From positions 1 through 54,326 of the forward strand of contig CAXMQO010000027.1 in assembly GCA_964195515.1 (NCBI GenBank): a stretch of 54,326 nucleotides of DNA, written 5' to 3'. The position numbers were made by a program, and so were the translations under genes. Below the pieces are notes generated by a model. It saw only the letters and a program-made list of their open reading frames with translations, searched no databases and was not told the origin of the DNA. Of the stretch, positions 1-8,460 are shown piece by piece. Origin of the DNA: JAHEEL01 sp964195515. Lineage in GTDB: Bacteria; Actinomycetota; Acidimicrobiia; Spongiisociales; UBA5794. Positions within the stretch are counted from its first letter, which is position 1. Every line of letters begins with the position of its first letter.

Positions 1-546
1 CATCGGGATCAGTTCCGGCGGCGGGGGCACGAAGTTCGCGCCGACGGGCGAATCGGAGCGTCCGCCGATCCAGCCCTGCACGTTCCGGTAGGAGCCGAGT
101 GCGACGGCTGATCGCGATTCGGATTTCATGACAGCGCGGTGCCATTGGTGAAGTTCATCGTGGGAGAGGGGTTGATCGGTTCTCTCCAACACCTCGGTCA
201 TGACGTTCATGTTCCCGACGATCTGATCGGCTGAGCGATCCTCGACGTCGTCTGGGTGTCGCTGGGCTTCGAAAATGCGGCGAGTCGACATCGCAAGGCC
301 CTCGATTCGCGAGGATGCGATGCCCTCAGATCTCGTGAGGATGTGGCCGACCCGTGCGAGAGCTGGATCGGCGTTGACATCCGCGAGACGTTGCTCGACG
401 TCGTTGAGAGCCTCCAGGTCTCCAGCATTGAAGGGACCGCGGAGCGTGGCCGGAATGAACACGCGAATATCTCCGTCCAGGCGGCGATCGATGCTAGAGG
501 TCCACGGTTGCGTCTCGTATCTGCCGGTTGATTGCGTGTGAGTCAT
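1..546 (-). CDS. Fic family protein, N-terminal part (gene runs off the left edge)
   Basis: The open frame starts at ATG 546 and is still open at base 1, giving the first 182 residues. It reads as the Fic N-terminal domain that precedes a Fic AMP-transferase core. Residues 78-83, SSRIEG, fit the (S/T)xxxE(G/N) inhibitory-helix motif of Fic proteins that carry their own inhibitor at the N-terminus, and a LRGPFNAGDL-type segment lies just before. The catalytic HPFxxGNGR loop would lie beyond the window. Fic enzymes usually AMPylate hydroxyl side chains of target proteins. The start has a weak AAGG upstream. About 25 bases further up is an AT-rich stretch with the dyad CCTA-AA-TAGG, unusual for this DNA and a possible operator. 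The family call is firm; activity cannot be judged. Confidence 0.85.
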   Translation of the reverse strand, partial: MTHTQSTGRYETQPWTSSIDRRLDGDIRVFIPATLRGPFNAGDLEALNDVEQRLADVNADPALARVGHILTRSEGIASSRIEGLAMSTRRIFEAQRHPDDVEDRSADQIVGNMNVMTEVLERTDQPLSHDELHQWHRAVMKSESRSAVALGSYRNVQGWIGGRSDSPVGANFVPPPPELIPM

Positions 547-705
547 GGTTGCCTTGACAAAGCACCCTATTTAGGTAAGTAAAGCAATGCCCGCCTTGCA
601 AATTAGTGCAATAGACAACGGAAACGTGAGCATTCGCGATCCGTCGTACGCACGGGGTAACCCCCGTCTCAGATCCGTGCAAAGCGAACGTCCGCTCCTG
701 CGCCT

Positions 706-984
706 TCACCGAACCCTCTCGAGACTGTCGAGAATCAGATCTAGCCCGAACTCGAATTCGTTCGCGTAGGCATAGCCGGATTGCATGACGTGCTCGATAG
801 TCAACTCAGCGAGGTGGGGGTACTCGTCTGCGGGGAGTTGCTGGAGGATGATCTCCGCCATCTCAGCGAGCTCCTCCGATATCTCGAATGGCATGCTCGT
901 CTCTTCCAAGGTCTGTTCTCTGAGGCCCACCGAATCGTCACCGCCGAGGATCAACCGTAACTCCCGGGCGGACGCGGGTTTCAC
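706..984 (-). pseudogene. TetR-family regulator remnant (C-terminal domain only)
   Basis: This frame of about 92 residues ends with FEFGLDLILDSLERVR and has LAEMAEIILQQLPADEYPHLAEL before it. That is the typical end of the TetR C-terminal ligand-binding domain (TetR_C_1 type). No helix-turn-helix precedes it: upstream the frame meets a TGA at 1012-1014, and no other frame between here and the end of the DUF3097 gene encodes one. The only possible start is a GTG at 984 without a ribosome site. It is therefore read as a decayed regulator with its DNA-binding half lost. A small free-standing ligand-binding protein is possible but less likely. Confidence 0.6.
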
Positions 985-1093
985 ACCCCCATGCGACGAT
1001 GCGAACTGGGCTCACGGCCCGGTCATTGGTGTTGACGGAACACGCAGCGGTATTGCCGCTCCGGCATCCCATCGGGGACAACGTCCGCGGTCA

Positions 1094-1918
1094 TCACGCC
1101 TCGTCGCCGATCGTGACGAAATCGATGAGTTGCTCGACGGCGTTGACGAGCGGTGTCTCGACGTCTTTGTACGACCTGACGGATTCCAGGACCCTTGCCC
1201 AGAAGAGACCTGAGCTGAGGTCCAGCCCGAGGCTCTCGAGAACACCTTCCTTCCAAGGCTGAGCGCGTGCAACCACGGGCCATTCATCAATGCCCACGGT
1301 CTCAGGTTTGATCGCCTGCCAGATGTCGACGTAGGGGTGGCCGCAAATCAGAACGTCGGCATGCCCCACACTCTGCGCAATTCGGGTCTCCTTCGATCCT
1401 TCGACCAGATGATCGAGCAGAACTCCGAGCCTGCGGCGGGGACCCGGTCGATACCGGGTGACGGCCGCGGCCAGATCGTCCGCTCCGTGCAGCGGCTCGA
1501 CCACAACAGCTGCGTCCCTGAGATCGTCACCCCAGATCTTCTCGAGCAACTCGGCGTCATGAACACCCTCGACCCAGATTCGACTTGCCCTGGCAACGCG
1601 TGCGCGAGATTTGCCGGCATCGATTGACCCGGAGGCTGTGATCCGCCTCGCCGCTTGCGGGGCAGCAGATGGATCTCTCATGGCCACGCGAACGCCGTTG
1701 TGCATGAAGGCTCCGTCGAGCGCTGGGAACGGTTGGCTATGCCCTGAGTCGTCCACCAGCGTCACTTGCCCACCCTGGGAGAATTCCGCGACCTTGCCGG
1801 TGAACCTTGATCCGGTGTGGGTCAGTGTCATCCCGTCCCGGACCTCGAGAACGACGTACTCCCGCTTCCGAAAGGTCTCGAGGATGTCGTTGTCGGCCCA
1901 TCGGTCGCGTTTCTTCAT
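1094..1918 (-). CDS. DUF3097 family protein
   Basis: The 274-residue product matches the actinobacterial DUF3097 family. Recognisable stretches are RIWVEGVHDAELLEKIWGDD, VVVEPLHGADDLAAAV and GVLLDHLVEGSKETRIA, and length is normal for the family. The acidic loop VEGVHDAE resembles a Toprim-like metal site, but the function is not known to me. The start ATG has no Shine-Dalgarno sequence. A TACGCT box (complement at 1927-1932) ends 8 bases before it, so a leaderless transcript is plausible. Upstream, 1919-2192 separates it from the divergently transcribed dehydrogenase and holds nothing else I can name. Confidence 0.85.
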   Translation of the reverse strand: MKKRDRWADNDILETFRKREYVVLEVRDGMTLTHTGSRFTGKVAEFSQGGQVTLVDDSGHSQPFPALDGAFMHNGVRVAMRDPSAAPQAARRITASGSIDAGKSRARVARASRIWVEGVHDAELLEKIWGDDLRDAAVVVEPLHGADDLAAAVTRYRPGPRRRLGVLLDHLVEGSKETRIAQSVGHADVLICGHPYVDIWQAIKPETVGIDEWPVVARAQPWKEGVLESLGLDLSSGLFWARVLESVRSYKDVETPLVNAVEQLIDFVTIGDEA

Positions 1919-2192
1919 GGCCGATCAGCGTAGCTCCGAGGCCGCATCGAGGATTGGTACACGTCACCGAACCACGCTGTTGGTCGTAGCCGACATGGAT
2001 CCCCGCGGCCAACCGTGGCTATCTCCCGATCTCCAGTTGCAGTGCTGTTGATGAGGTCCACTCAATCCGGAAGTCGTCCTATGTGCCGTATTCAGAATGT
2101 CTGTACTATCCGAAGGCACGACTCGTCGCCAATAGTGGCAGCGCGGGAGCGAAGCGAAGGGACTGTTGGATCCCACGGCCTGAGGAGGCCCT

Positions 2193-2948
2193 ATGTCGCA
2201 GCAGGTGGTCGTCATCACCGGGGCGTCGTCTGGAATTGGTAGGGCCACGGCGGAACGGTTCGTCGACGCGGGCGGCATCGTCTTCAACTTGGACATCAGC
2301 GCTCCCAGCGAAGGAAGTGCCCCTGGTGTTGTGTGGCGAGAGTGCGACGTGACTGATGGCCGGATGGTCTCCGCATTCCTTGACGAGATCGTGGCCACAG
2401 AGGGCAGGGTGGACGTCGCCATCGCGAACGCAGGAATAAGCATCCGGCACTCGTTTCTAGACATGACGTCGGCCGAGACATTGCTGCTCATGAATGTCAA
2501 CTTCTTTGGCGTTGTCAATCTTTGGCAAGCGGCTGGTCGACACATGTACACCGCTCAGTCTGGTTGTCTCCTCGCTACCGCTTCGACGAGTGGCAATGTC
2601 GGATACCCTTGGTACGCCGACTACAACGCGTCGAAGGCAGCGGTCTTGTCGTTGTGCAGGAGTGTCGCCCTCGAGCTTGCACCATACGTGCGAACCGCAT
2701 GTGTCAGCCCGGGCTATGTGATGACACCCATGCAACGCCTCGAATACACTGACGCAATGATTGAGGACGTGAATTCCAGGATCCCGACCGGTCGACACGC
2801 GACCCCGGACGAGATTGCGTCGGCCTTCTACTTCCTCGCTTCGGACCAATCTGGATACATCACTGGGCAGCAGCTCATCGTTGACGGCGGGGAACTCGCT
2901 GGTGGTACCGCTTCCGCATATCGCACCGAGGCAACACCTACCGGTTAG
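2193..2948 (+). CDS. SDR family NAD(P)-dependent oxidoreductase
   Basis: This is a classical short-chain dehydrogenase of 251 residues. It has the N-terminal cofactor motif TGASSGIG, an NAG motif (ANAGIS), the catalytic serine in ASTSGN, the YNASK active site, and the C-terminal GYITGQQLIVDGG. A good ribosome site, GAGGAGG, lies 6-7 bases before the ATG. The likely reaction is NAD(P)-dependent oxidation or reduction of a hydroxyl group; substrate unknown. It lies 75 bases upstream of the GcvPA-like gene and may belong to that operon, whose last gene is also an SDR. Its codons look somewhat less GC-biased than those of the following genes, hinting at a different history. Confidence 0.9.
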   Translation: MSQQVVVITGASSGIGRATAERFVDAGGIVFNLDISAPSEGSAPGVVWRECDVTDGRMVSAFLDEIVATEGRVDVAIANAGISIRHSFLDMTSAETLLLMNVNFFGVVNLWQAAGRHMYTAQSGCLLATASTSGNVGYPWYADYNASKAAVLSLCRSVALELAPYVRTACVSPGYVMTPMQRLEYTDAMIEDVNSRIPTGRHATPDEIASAFYFLASDQSGYITGQQLIVDGGELAGGTASAYRTEATPTG

Positions 2949-3023
2949 TGGCCTGTGTCGGAGTTTCGTTGGACATGTGCGGCGAGGTTGTCGCATCCGG
3001 ATGGCTACCTGAAGGGACCAAGA

Positions 3024-4400
3024 ATGACCGACACGTTCGTCCACCCCTACATCCCGAATTCGGTGCCCGCGGTCAAGGCCGTGATGCTGGCCGAGACCGG
3101 GGCGACCTCGGTCGAAGACTTCTACGCAGATATTCCTGCCGAGCTTCGCGTCACCGGTCTGCTCGATCTGCCCGAAGCCCTCGTGGCGGAACAAGACCTG
3201 GTCTCCCATGTCGCCGACCTGCTCTCGCGCAACCGGCCCGTCGCCGCCGGCCGCAGCTTCCTCGGGGCGGGCACCTATCGGCACTTCGTCCCCGCGGTCG
3301 TTGAAGAGGTCATCAACCGCAGCGAGTTCCTCACCGCCTATGCAGGCGAACCTTATGAGGACCACGGCCGGTTCCAGGCGCTGTTCGAATACCAGTCGTT
3401 GATGGCTGAACTGCTGGCGATGGACGTGGTCAACGTCCCCACCTACGACGGCTTCCAGGCTGCCGCGACGGCTCTGTCGATGGCGGGCCGGTTCACGGGA
3501 CGGCGCTGCGTCATCGTGGCGAGCGACACCAACCCGGACATGATGTCGAAGGTCCTCGACTTCACGAAACCGATGCTCGACCTCGTTGTTGTTCCGACTG
3601 TGAACGGATCGGCCGACGCTGCGGCGGTCATCGCGGAACTCGACGGGGAGACGGCAGCCATCTGGGTCGAGACGCCGAGCTTCAGAGGTGTGCTTGAGAC
3701 GGCCGTGACCGAATTGGCAGAAGCGGCACACGCTGTCGGCGCTCTGGTAGTGGTCGGCACCGATCCGATCGGCCTGGGCGTCCTCGCCCCACCTGCCGAA
3801 CAGGGAGCAGACATCGTCTGCGGAGACATCCAATCCCTCGGACTCCGGCAATGGTTCGGTGGCGCACACGCAGGTTTCATCGCCCTGCACGACGATCCCG
3901 GCCTCGTGATGGAGTTGCCATCCCGGCTCCTTGGTCTGGCGTCGACCGACGTCGAGGGCGAATACGGATTCGGCGACGTCGCCTACGACCGGACCTCCTT
4001 CGCCGTCAGGGAAGAAGGAAAGGAGTGGGTGGGGACGGCAGCTGCCCTCTGGGGTATCGCGGCCGGCGTCTACCTGAGCCTGATGGGGCCGCACGGGATG
4101 GTCGAACTCGGCGAGACGATTCTCGCCCGCACCGCATATGCGATCAAGATGCTCACCGCTGTCGAAGGAGTCGATCTCGCCGACGACGCACCGCATCTCC
4201 GAGAGTTCGTCCTCGACCTGACCGGGGCAGGTCTGACGGCCGCCGAGGTCATTACAACGCTGCGTCGCGACGGTATCGAACCCGGCGTCGAGATCGGCAC
4301 TAACGAGCTGCTGGTCTGCGTGACGGAGATCAACACCATGGCCGACATCGACGATCTCGCCTTCAGTCTGTCGGCCCTGTGCGAAAGGGGCGCGTCGTGA
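3024..4400 (+). CDS. Divergent GcvPA-like protein (glycine decarboxylase subunit 1 fold)
   Basis: The 458-residue protein has the fold and length of glycine dehydrogenase subunit 1 of the split P-protein: SFLGAGTYRHFVPAVVEEV, RSEFLTAY, QALFEYQSLMAELL, YDGFQAA and FGGAHAGF. Several motifs that are near-invariant in true GcvPA are replaced. TPYQPEISQG is AGEPYEDHGR, NaSlYDG is NVPTYDG, and the TSNICTNQ segment is GTAAALWG. The chosen start (MTDTFVHPYIPN) follows GAAGGGA with good spacing and resembles the family N-terminus; an upstream in-frame start at 2955 is not conserved. The stop overlaps the GTG of the next gene. In glycine cleavage this subunit pairs with GcvPB on PLP-bound glycine. The lost motifs make another amino acid substrate, or another reaction, likely. 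Confidence 0.8.
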   Translation: MTDTFVHPYIPNSVPAVKAVMLAETGATSVEDFYADIPAELRVTGLLDLPEALVAEQDLVSHVADLLSRNRPVAAGRSFLGAGTYRHFVPAVVEEVINRSEFLTAYAGEPYEDHGRFQALFEYQSLMAELLAMDVVNVPTYDGFQAAATALSMAGRFTGRRCVIVASDTNPDMMSKVLDFTKPMLDLVVVPTVNGSADAAAVIAELDGETAAIWVETPSFRGVLETAVTELAEAAHAVGALVVVGTDPIGLGVLAPPAEQGADIVCGDIQSLGLRQWFGGAHAGFIALHDDPGLVMELPSRLLGLASTDVEGEYGFGDVAYDRTSFAVREEGKEWVGTAAALWGIAAGVYLSLMGPHGMVELGETILARTAYAIKMLTAVEGVDLADDAPHLREFVLDLTGAGLTAAEVITTLRRDGIEPGVEIGTNELLVCVTEINTMADIDDLAFSLSALCERGAS

Positions 4401-5971
4401 GCCTCCCGATCGCGCCCAAGCTGTCACTCCGTCGTTTTCACGAGGCACGGTGGGATGAACCCATCGTCTTCGAACTCAACACTCCCGGGGAGCGTGGAGT
4501 CCTTGTCTCCCGACCCGAACCGGATCTTCTGTCGACGGTTGGCGACGTCGTCGGCGCCCTGCCGTCTTCGCTCCGAAGGAAGACGCCGGCTGCGCTACCG
4601 GAGATGGGCCAGATGCGGGTCCTCAAACACTATCTCCGACTCAGCCAGGAGAACCTTGGCGCGGACCTCAACGCCGATATCGGCCAGGGCACGTGCACGA
4701 TGAAGTACTCGCCCAAAGTGAACGACGCCCTCATCCGCACACCGTCCCTCACCGAGCTACATCCGCTTCAGTCCGAAGACACCGTGCAGGGCATTCTCGA
4801 GATCATCTGGGCGACCGAACAGATGTTGGCAGAGATCTCCGGAATGGAGCGGGTCTCGCTTCAGACGAGCGGAGGCTCTGCAGCCATCTGGGCGAACATT
4901 GCGATGATTCGCGCCTACCACGAAGCGGCAGGGCAGGGTGAGCAGCGAGACGAGGTGATCACAACGATCTTCTCGCACCCATCCAACGCTGCGACGGCGA
5001 AGACCGCCGGCTACACCGTCATCACTCTCTACCCGGACGCAGACGGCTACCCGGACATTGAGGCGTTCAAGGCTGCGTTGTCACCGCGCACCGCGGCGTT
5101 GATGATCACCAACCCGGAGGACACCGGCATCTACAACCCGCGGATCGCCGAGTTCGTCGACCTTGCCCACTCGGTCGGGGCTCTGGCTGCATACGACCAG
5201 GCCAACGCCAACGGAATCCTCGGCGTCACCCGTGCGAGGGACGCAGGCTTCGATACCTGTCACTTCAATCTGCACAAGACGTTCAGCACGCCGCACGGCT
5301 CCGGCGGTCCGGGCTCGGGCGCCACTGCCGTTTCCGACAAACTGGTCCCGTTCCTCCCTGGACCGTTGGTCGAGCGTGATGGGGATCGGTTCTTCTTGGA
5401 TTCGGATCGGCCGATGTCGATCGGAAAGGTCGCACCGTTCTATGGCGTCGTGCCGAACATCGTGCGCGCCTATGCATGGATGAGGTCGCTGGGGGCGGAA
5501 GGTCTCCGGGAGGCTGCCGAGATCGCGGTGCTCAACAACAACTATCTCATGAAGCGGATCCTTGAGATCCCAGGGGCGAGCGCCCCCTACGCGACCGGGC
5601 GGCGCCGCATCGAGCAGGTCCGCTATTCGTGGCAGGAACTGTACGAAGAGACCGGCATCACGTCGGAAGAGATGGGAGTGAGGGCGACCGATTTCGGTGT
5701 GCATTACTGGACGAGCCATCACCCGTTCGTGGTGCCGCAGCCGTTCACGCTTGAGCCGACCGAGTCGTATTCCAAGGAGGAGATCGACGAGTACGTCGCC
5801 ATCATGACTGAAGTCGCCAGGGAAGCGCGAGAAACCCCTGACGTGGTGCGCACCGCGCCGCACAATCAGACCGTCCACCACATTCACCACGACGACCTCG
5901 ACGACCCGGAGCGATGGGCTCCGTCGTGGCGGGCATACCAACGCAAGTACTTCGCAGGGGACGACGGCTGA
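4397..5971 (+). CDS. Divergent GcvPB-like PLP protein (glycine decarboxylase subunit 2 fold)
   Basis: The product has 524 residues and starts with GTG inside the stop of the previous gene, behind GAAAGGGG. The PLP-lysine motif NLHKTFSTPHG is intact and GTCTMKYSPKVN matches the family GSCTMKYNPK. LNNNYLMKRI and the RAYAWMRSLG stretch also fit. But LQPAAGAHGE is LQTSGGSAAI, AHGTNPASA is SHPSNAATA, and YDGANLNA is YDQANANG. These segments shape the cofactor and substrate pocket, so the pair looks like a GcvP paralogue rather than the housekeeping enzyme. No gcvH, gcvT or lpd is adjacent; a GcvT-SHMT fusion lies 11 kb away on the other strand. Its TGA overlaps the ATG of the kinase gene by one base. 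Confidence 0.82.
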   Translation: MSLPIAPKLSLRRFHEARWDEPIVFELNTPGERGVLVSRPEPDLLSTVGDVVGALPSSLRRKTPAALPEMGQMRVLKHYLRLSQENLGADLNADIGQGTCTMKYSPKVNDALIRTPSLTELHPLQSEDTVQGILEIIWATEQMLAEISGMERVSLQTSGGSAAIWANIAMIRAYHEAAGQGEQRDEVITTIFSHPSNAATAKTAGYTVITLYPDADGYPDIEAFKAALSPRTAALMITNPEDTGIYNPRIAEFVDLAHSVGALAAYDQANANGILGVTRARDAGFDTCHFNLHKTFSTPHGSGGPGSGATAVSDKLVPFLPGPLVERDGDRFFLDSDRPMSIGKVAPFYGVVPNIVRAYAWMRSLGAEGLREAAEIAVLNNNYLMKRILEIPGASAPYATGRRRIEQVRYSWQELYEETGITSEEMGVRATDFGVHYWTSHHPFVVPQPFTLEPTESYSKEEIDEYVAIMTEVAREARETPDVVRTAPHNQTVHHIHHDDLDDPERWAPSWRAYQRKYFAGDDG

Positions 5972-7110
5972 TGACGCTGTCCATCGGTCTGATCGTCAAC
6001 CCTGTGGCCGGCGTCGGTGGGGCGGTGGGACTCAAGGGGAGCGACGGTGCAGACGTGCAGGCCGTGGCGTTCGACCGGGGTGCCGTGGCGCGCGCGGCAG
6101 AACGGTCTCAGCGTGCGCTCTCAGTGATCGCTCAGACACACCCGGATACCACGATCCTGACTGCAGCAGGAGACATGGGTGAGGCCTCCGTGCTGGCCGA
6201 GGGCCTGACCCCGGACGTCGTGTACCGCCCGTTCGGTTCGGTGACGAGCGGTGCGGACACGACGAAGGCGGCATCTGCCCTGGCTCTGGCTGGAGTGGGA
6301 CTCATCCTTTTTGCCGGCGGCGACGGCACTGCCAGGGACATCTGCGGCGTCGACCTGGCCGGTGCCGCGGTCCTCGGCGTCCCTGCCGGGGTCAAGATGT
6401 ACTCGGCTTGCTTCGCTGTGAGTCCGGTCGCCGCGGGCGCGATCGCATCCCGATGGCTCACAGGAGAGCGACTCCCGGTCTCTTCGCGCGAGGTGCTTGA
6501 CGTCGACGAAGAGCAGATCCGGAACGGCCGGGTCCACGCCGTTCTCTACGGCATGCTGGCGATGCCGGTCGTTCCCGGGCGGACGCAGTCGAGGAAGTCG
6601 GCGACGAGCGGTTCCCAACTCGGTGCCGTACGGACCGCTGCAGCGGGTGCTGTCGCTCGCATGGAACAGGGCGTCACCTACGTGCTCGGACCCGGCGGTA
6701 CGATTGACGAGATCGCCCGACTCCTCGAGGTGGACGGCACTTTGCTCGGCGCAGACGCCGTCCGCGACGGGGACCTCGTGCTCGCAGACGCCACGGAGAG
6801 ACAACTGCTCGAACTCGTCGGAGCAGGACCGTCCAAGGTCGTGTTGACCGTGATCGGTGGCCAGGGGTTCCTCCTCGGCAGGGGCAACCAGCAGATCTCC
6901 GCGGCCGTTCTGAGGGAGATCGGCGACGATCCGCTGATGGTGGTCGCAACCGAGGAGAAGCTGATCGACCTTGGGGGACGACCACTCCTGGTCGAAACCG
7001 GGGACCCCGAACTCGACGCCATGCTCGCCGGCTACTCGGAGGTCGTCACAGGGCCCCGCACGACCAGTCTCTACCCTGTTGATGCACCCGAATCCGAAGG
7101 AACGATCTGA
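5971..7110 (+). CDS. AcoX / ATP-NAD kinase-like protein
   Basis: This 379-residue protein begins LSIGLIVNPVAGVGG and carries the diagnostic FAGGDGTARDI, the nucleotide-binding GGDGT motif of NAD kinases and diacylglycerol-type kinases. GVPAGVKMYSACFAVSP follows, as in AcoX proteins, which are longer than plain NAD kinase and occur in acetoin and other catabolic operons. The C-terminal half has TYVLGPGGTIDEIA and a glycine-rich IGGQGFLLGRGNQQIS. It could phosphorylate NAD or a small pathway intermediate; AcoX substrates are poorly defined. One-base TGATG overlaps on both sides imply translational coupling with the GcvP-like pair and the second dehydrogenase. Confidence 0.8.
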   Translation: MTLSIGLIVNPVAGVGGAVGLKGSDGADVQAVAFDRGAVARAAERSQRALSVIAQTHPDTTILTAAGDMGEASVLAEGLTPDVVYRPFGSVTSGADTTKAASALALAGVGLILFAGGDGTARDICGVDLAGAAVLGVPAGVKMYSACFAVSPVAAGAIASRWLTGERLPVSSREVLDVDEEQIRNGRVHAVLYGMLAMPVVPGRTQSRKSATSGSQLGAVRTAAAGAVARMEQGVTYVLGPGGTIDEIARLLEVDGTLLGADAVRDGDLVLADATERQLLELVGAGPSKVVLTVIGGQGFLLGRGNQQISAAVLREIGDDPLMVVATEEKLIDLGGRPLLVETGDPELDAMLAGYSEVVTGPRTTSLYPVDAPESEGTI

Positions 7111-7868
7111 TGCAGTTGGAGAACAAGAGAACCGTCGTCACCGGCGGTGCTGGTGGCATCGGCAGGGCAACGGCCCTCGCGTTTGGTGCCGAAGGGGCGA
7201 GGGTCGCGGTCGTCGACCTGAACGGCGAAGGAGCAATTGCCGTCGCGGACGCGATCAACGCCATCGGCGGCGCGGCGATTGCACTCACCGCAGACGTGTC
7301 GATGGAGGCGGACGTCCGGCGGGTCGTCGACGAGACGGTCGCCGCGTTCGGCGGAATCGACGTGGTATTCAACAATGCAGGCATCGTTCACAGAGCGACG
7401 GCGATCAACACTACGGTCGAGGAGTGGGACCGCGTGTTCGGTGTGAACGTGCGATCGATTTACCTGATGTGCAAGTTCGCAGTGCCGGTGATGACTGAAG
7501 GCGGAGGCGGATCGATCATCAATACCGGATCCGGCTGGGGTCTCACCGGCGGGGCGAACGCCCTGGCCTACTGTGCGTCGAAGGGCGCCGTCGTGAACAT
7601 GACCAAAGCGCTGGCGATCGATCACGGTTCGCAAGGTATCCGGGTCAATTCGGTGAACCCCGGCGACACGAATACCGGGATGCTGCGCGACGAAGCCAGG
7701 CAACTCTCAGTCGACGAGACCTCATTCCTTGCCGAATCTGCCGACCGCCCACTGGGACGGATGGGGGAACCGGAGGAAATCGCGGCGGCCGTCGTCTGGC
7801 TGGCGAGCGACGCGAGCAGCTATGTCACGGGCTCTGCCCTGGTTGTTGACGGCGGCGGGATCGCGTAG
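7110..7868 (+). CDS. SDR family NAD(P)-dependent oxidoreductase
   Basis: A typical 252-residue short-chain dehydrogenase with TGGAGGIGRAT, VVDLNGEG (an acidic residue after the second strand favours NAD over NADP), NNAG, a catalytic GSGWG serine, YCASK, NSVNPGDTNT and the end SSYVTGSALVVDGGGIA. It is the last gene of the GcvP-like/AcoX operon, with a one-base overlap. Placed there it probably oxidises or reduces the hydroxy or keto compound entering or leaving the PLP step. It ends in TAG and is followed within 15 bases by the 18-bp inverted repeat at 7882-7937. Confidence 0.9.
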   Translation: MQLENKRTVVTGGAGGIGRATALAFGAEGARVAVVDLNGEGAIAVADAINAIGGAAIALTADVSMEADVRRVVDETVAAFGGIDVVFNNAGIVHRATAINTTVEEWDRVFGVNVRSIYLMCKFAVPVMTEGGGGSIINTGSGWGLTGGANALAYCASKGAVVNMTKALAIDHGSQGIRVNSVNPGDTNTGMLRDEARQLSVDETSFLAESADRPLGRMGEPEEIAAAVVWLASDASSYVTGSALVVDGGGIA

Positions 7869-7881
7869 AACGCCAACCGAT

Positions 7882-7937
7882 CAGGCGTCTGGCGTTGATA
7901 CAGACGGTATATCGTCCGCATCAACGCCAGACGCCTG
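7882..7937. terminator. Long perfect inverted repeat, probable bidirectional terminator or operator
   Basis: An 18-base arm, CAGGCGTCTGGCGTTGAT at 7882-7899, is repeated perfectly inverted at 7920-7937. The 20-base loop contains a smaller dyad, GACG-gtatat-CGTC. It begins 13 bases after the stop of the SDR gene, which suits an operon terminator, but no T-tract follows on either strand. A nested palindrome of this size could also bind a dimeric regulator. Confidence 0.6.
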
Positions 7938-8044
7938 GGTGGGCTGGGCCCCTCTCGGTCCCAGTCGTGTGCGTGAGCGGCGGACCGGCGAAGAGAGGCC
8001 ATCCGGCCCTTTGCGCGGATCGCACGGTCGGCGACGATAGAGGA

Positions 8045-8344
8045 ATGGCCGATCTGGAGAACCGCAGCACTCGCACCGGGGACGGCAGAGTCTTGGGCTG
8101 GCTGTCGGGCCTCGGCATCGTGGCCGTCCCGTGGATCGCGAGCGGAATCATCAGCACGTTCCTTCCCGAACCGGAGGAGTCGTTCCTGTGGGTCTTCCTC
8201 GGCGCGTTCGTAGCGATGGTGGGATGGATCGCCTACGGCATCGCCCGCATTCCCCGGTTCAGGAGAGGTGCGCTCCTGGGATCCGCGATCGCGTTAGGCG
8301 TCGTCGGATTGCTCTATGCCTTGCTGCGATGGTCCCAGCCCTGA
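8045..8344 (+). CDS. Small three-helix membrane protein
   Basis: The ATG at 8045 opens a 99-residue frame with a charged, soluble N-terminus (about 16 residues) and three hydrophobic segments near residues 18-40, 48-66 and 75-93. The arginine-rich link RIPRFRR between the second and third suggests a cytoplasmic loop. A GAGGA lies directly before the start, too close for ideal ribosome spacing. I do not recognise a family. It stands alone between the inverted repeat and the convergent exporter genes. An earlier in-frame start at 7895 would fall inside the inverted repeat and is not preferred. Confidence 0.6.
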   Translation: MADLENRSTRTGDGRVLGWLSGLGIVAVPWIASGIISTFLPEPEESFLWVFLGAFVAMVGWIAYGIARIPRFRRGALLGSAIALGVVGLLYALLRWSQP

Positions 8345-8460
8345 GAGCCGGGCAACGGTGTTGAGGCGGCGAGGGGTTGTCTCCGGTGGATGAGGCTGAC
8401 TCGGGCGTGTCCCGCCGATTGCGGAATCGAGCGCTCCGGACCCCGCGGGTTTGATTGCAG

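Noticed and set aside
2457..4448. A 663-codon open frame antisense to the GcvPA-like gene
   Set aside because: It mirrors the codon bias of the real gene (GC-rich third positions), has no ribosome site and a low-complexity, charged translation without domain signatures.
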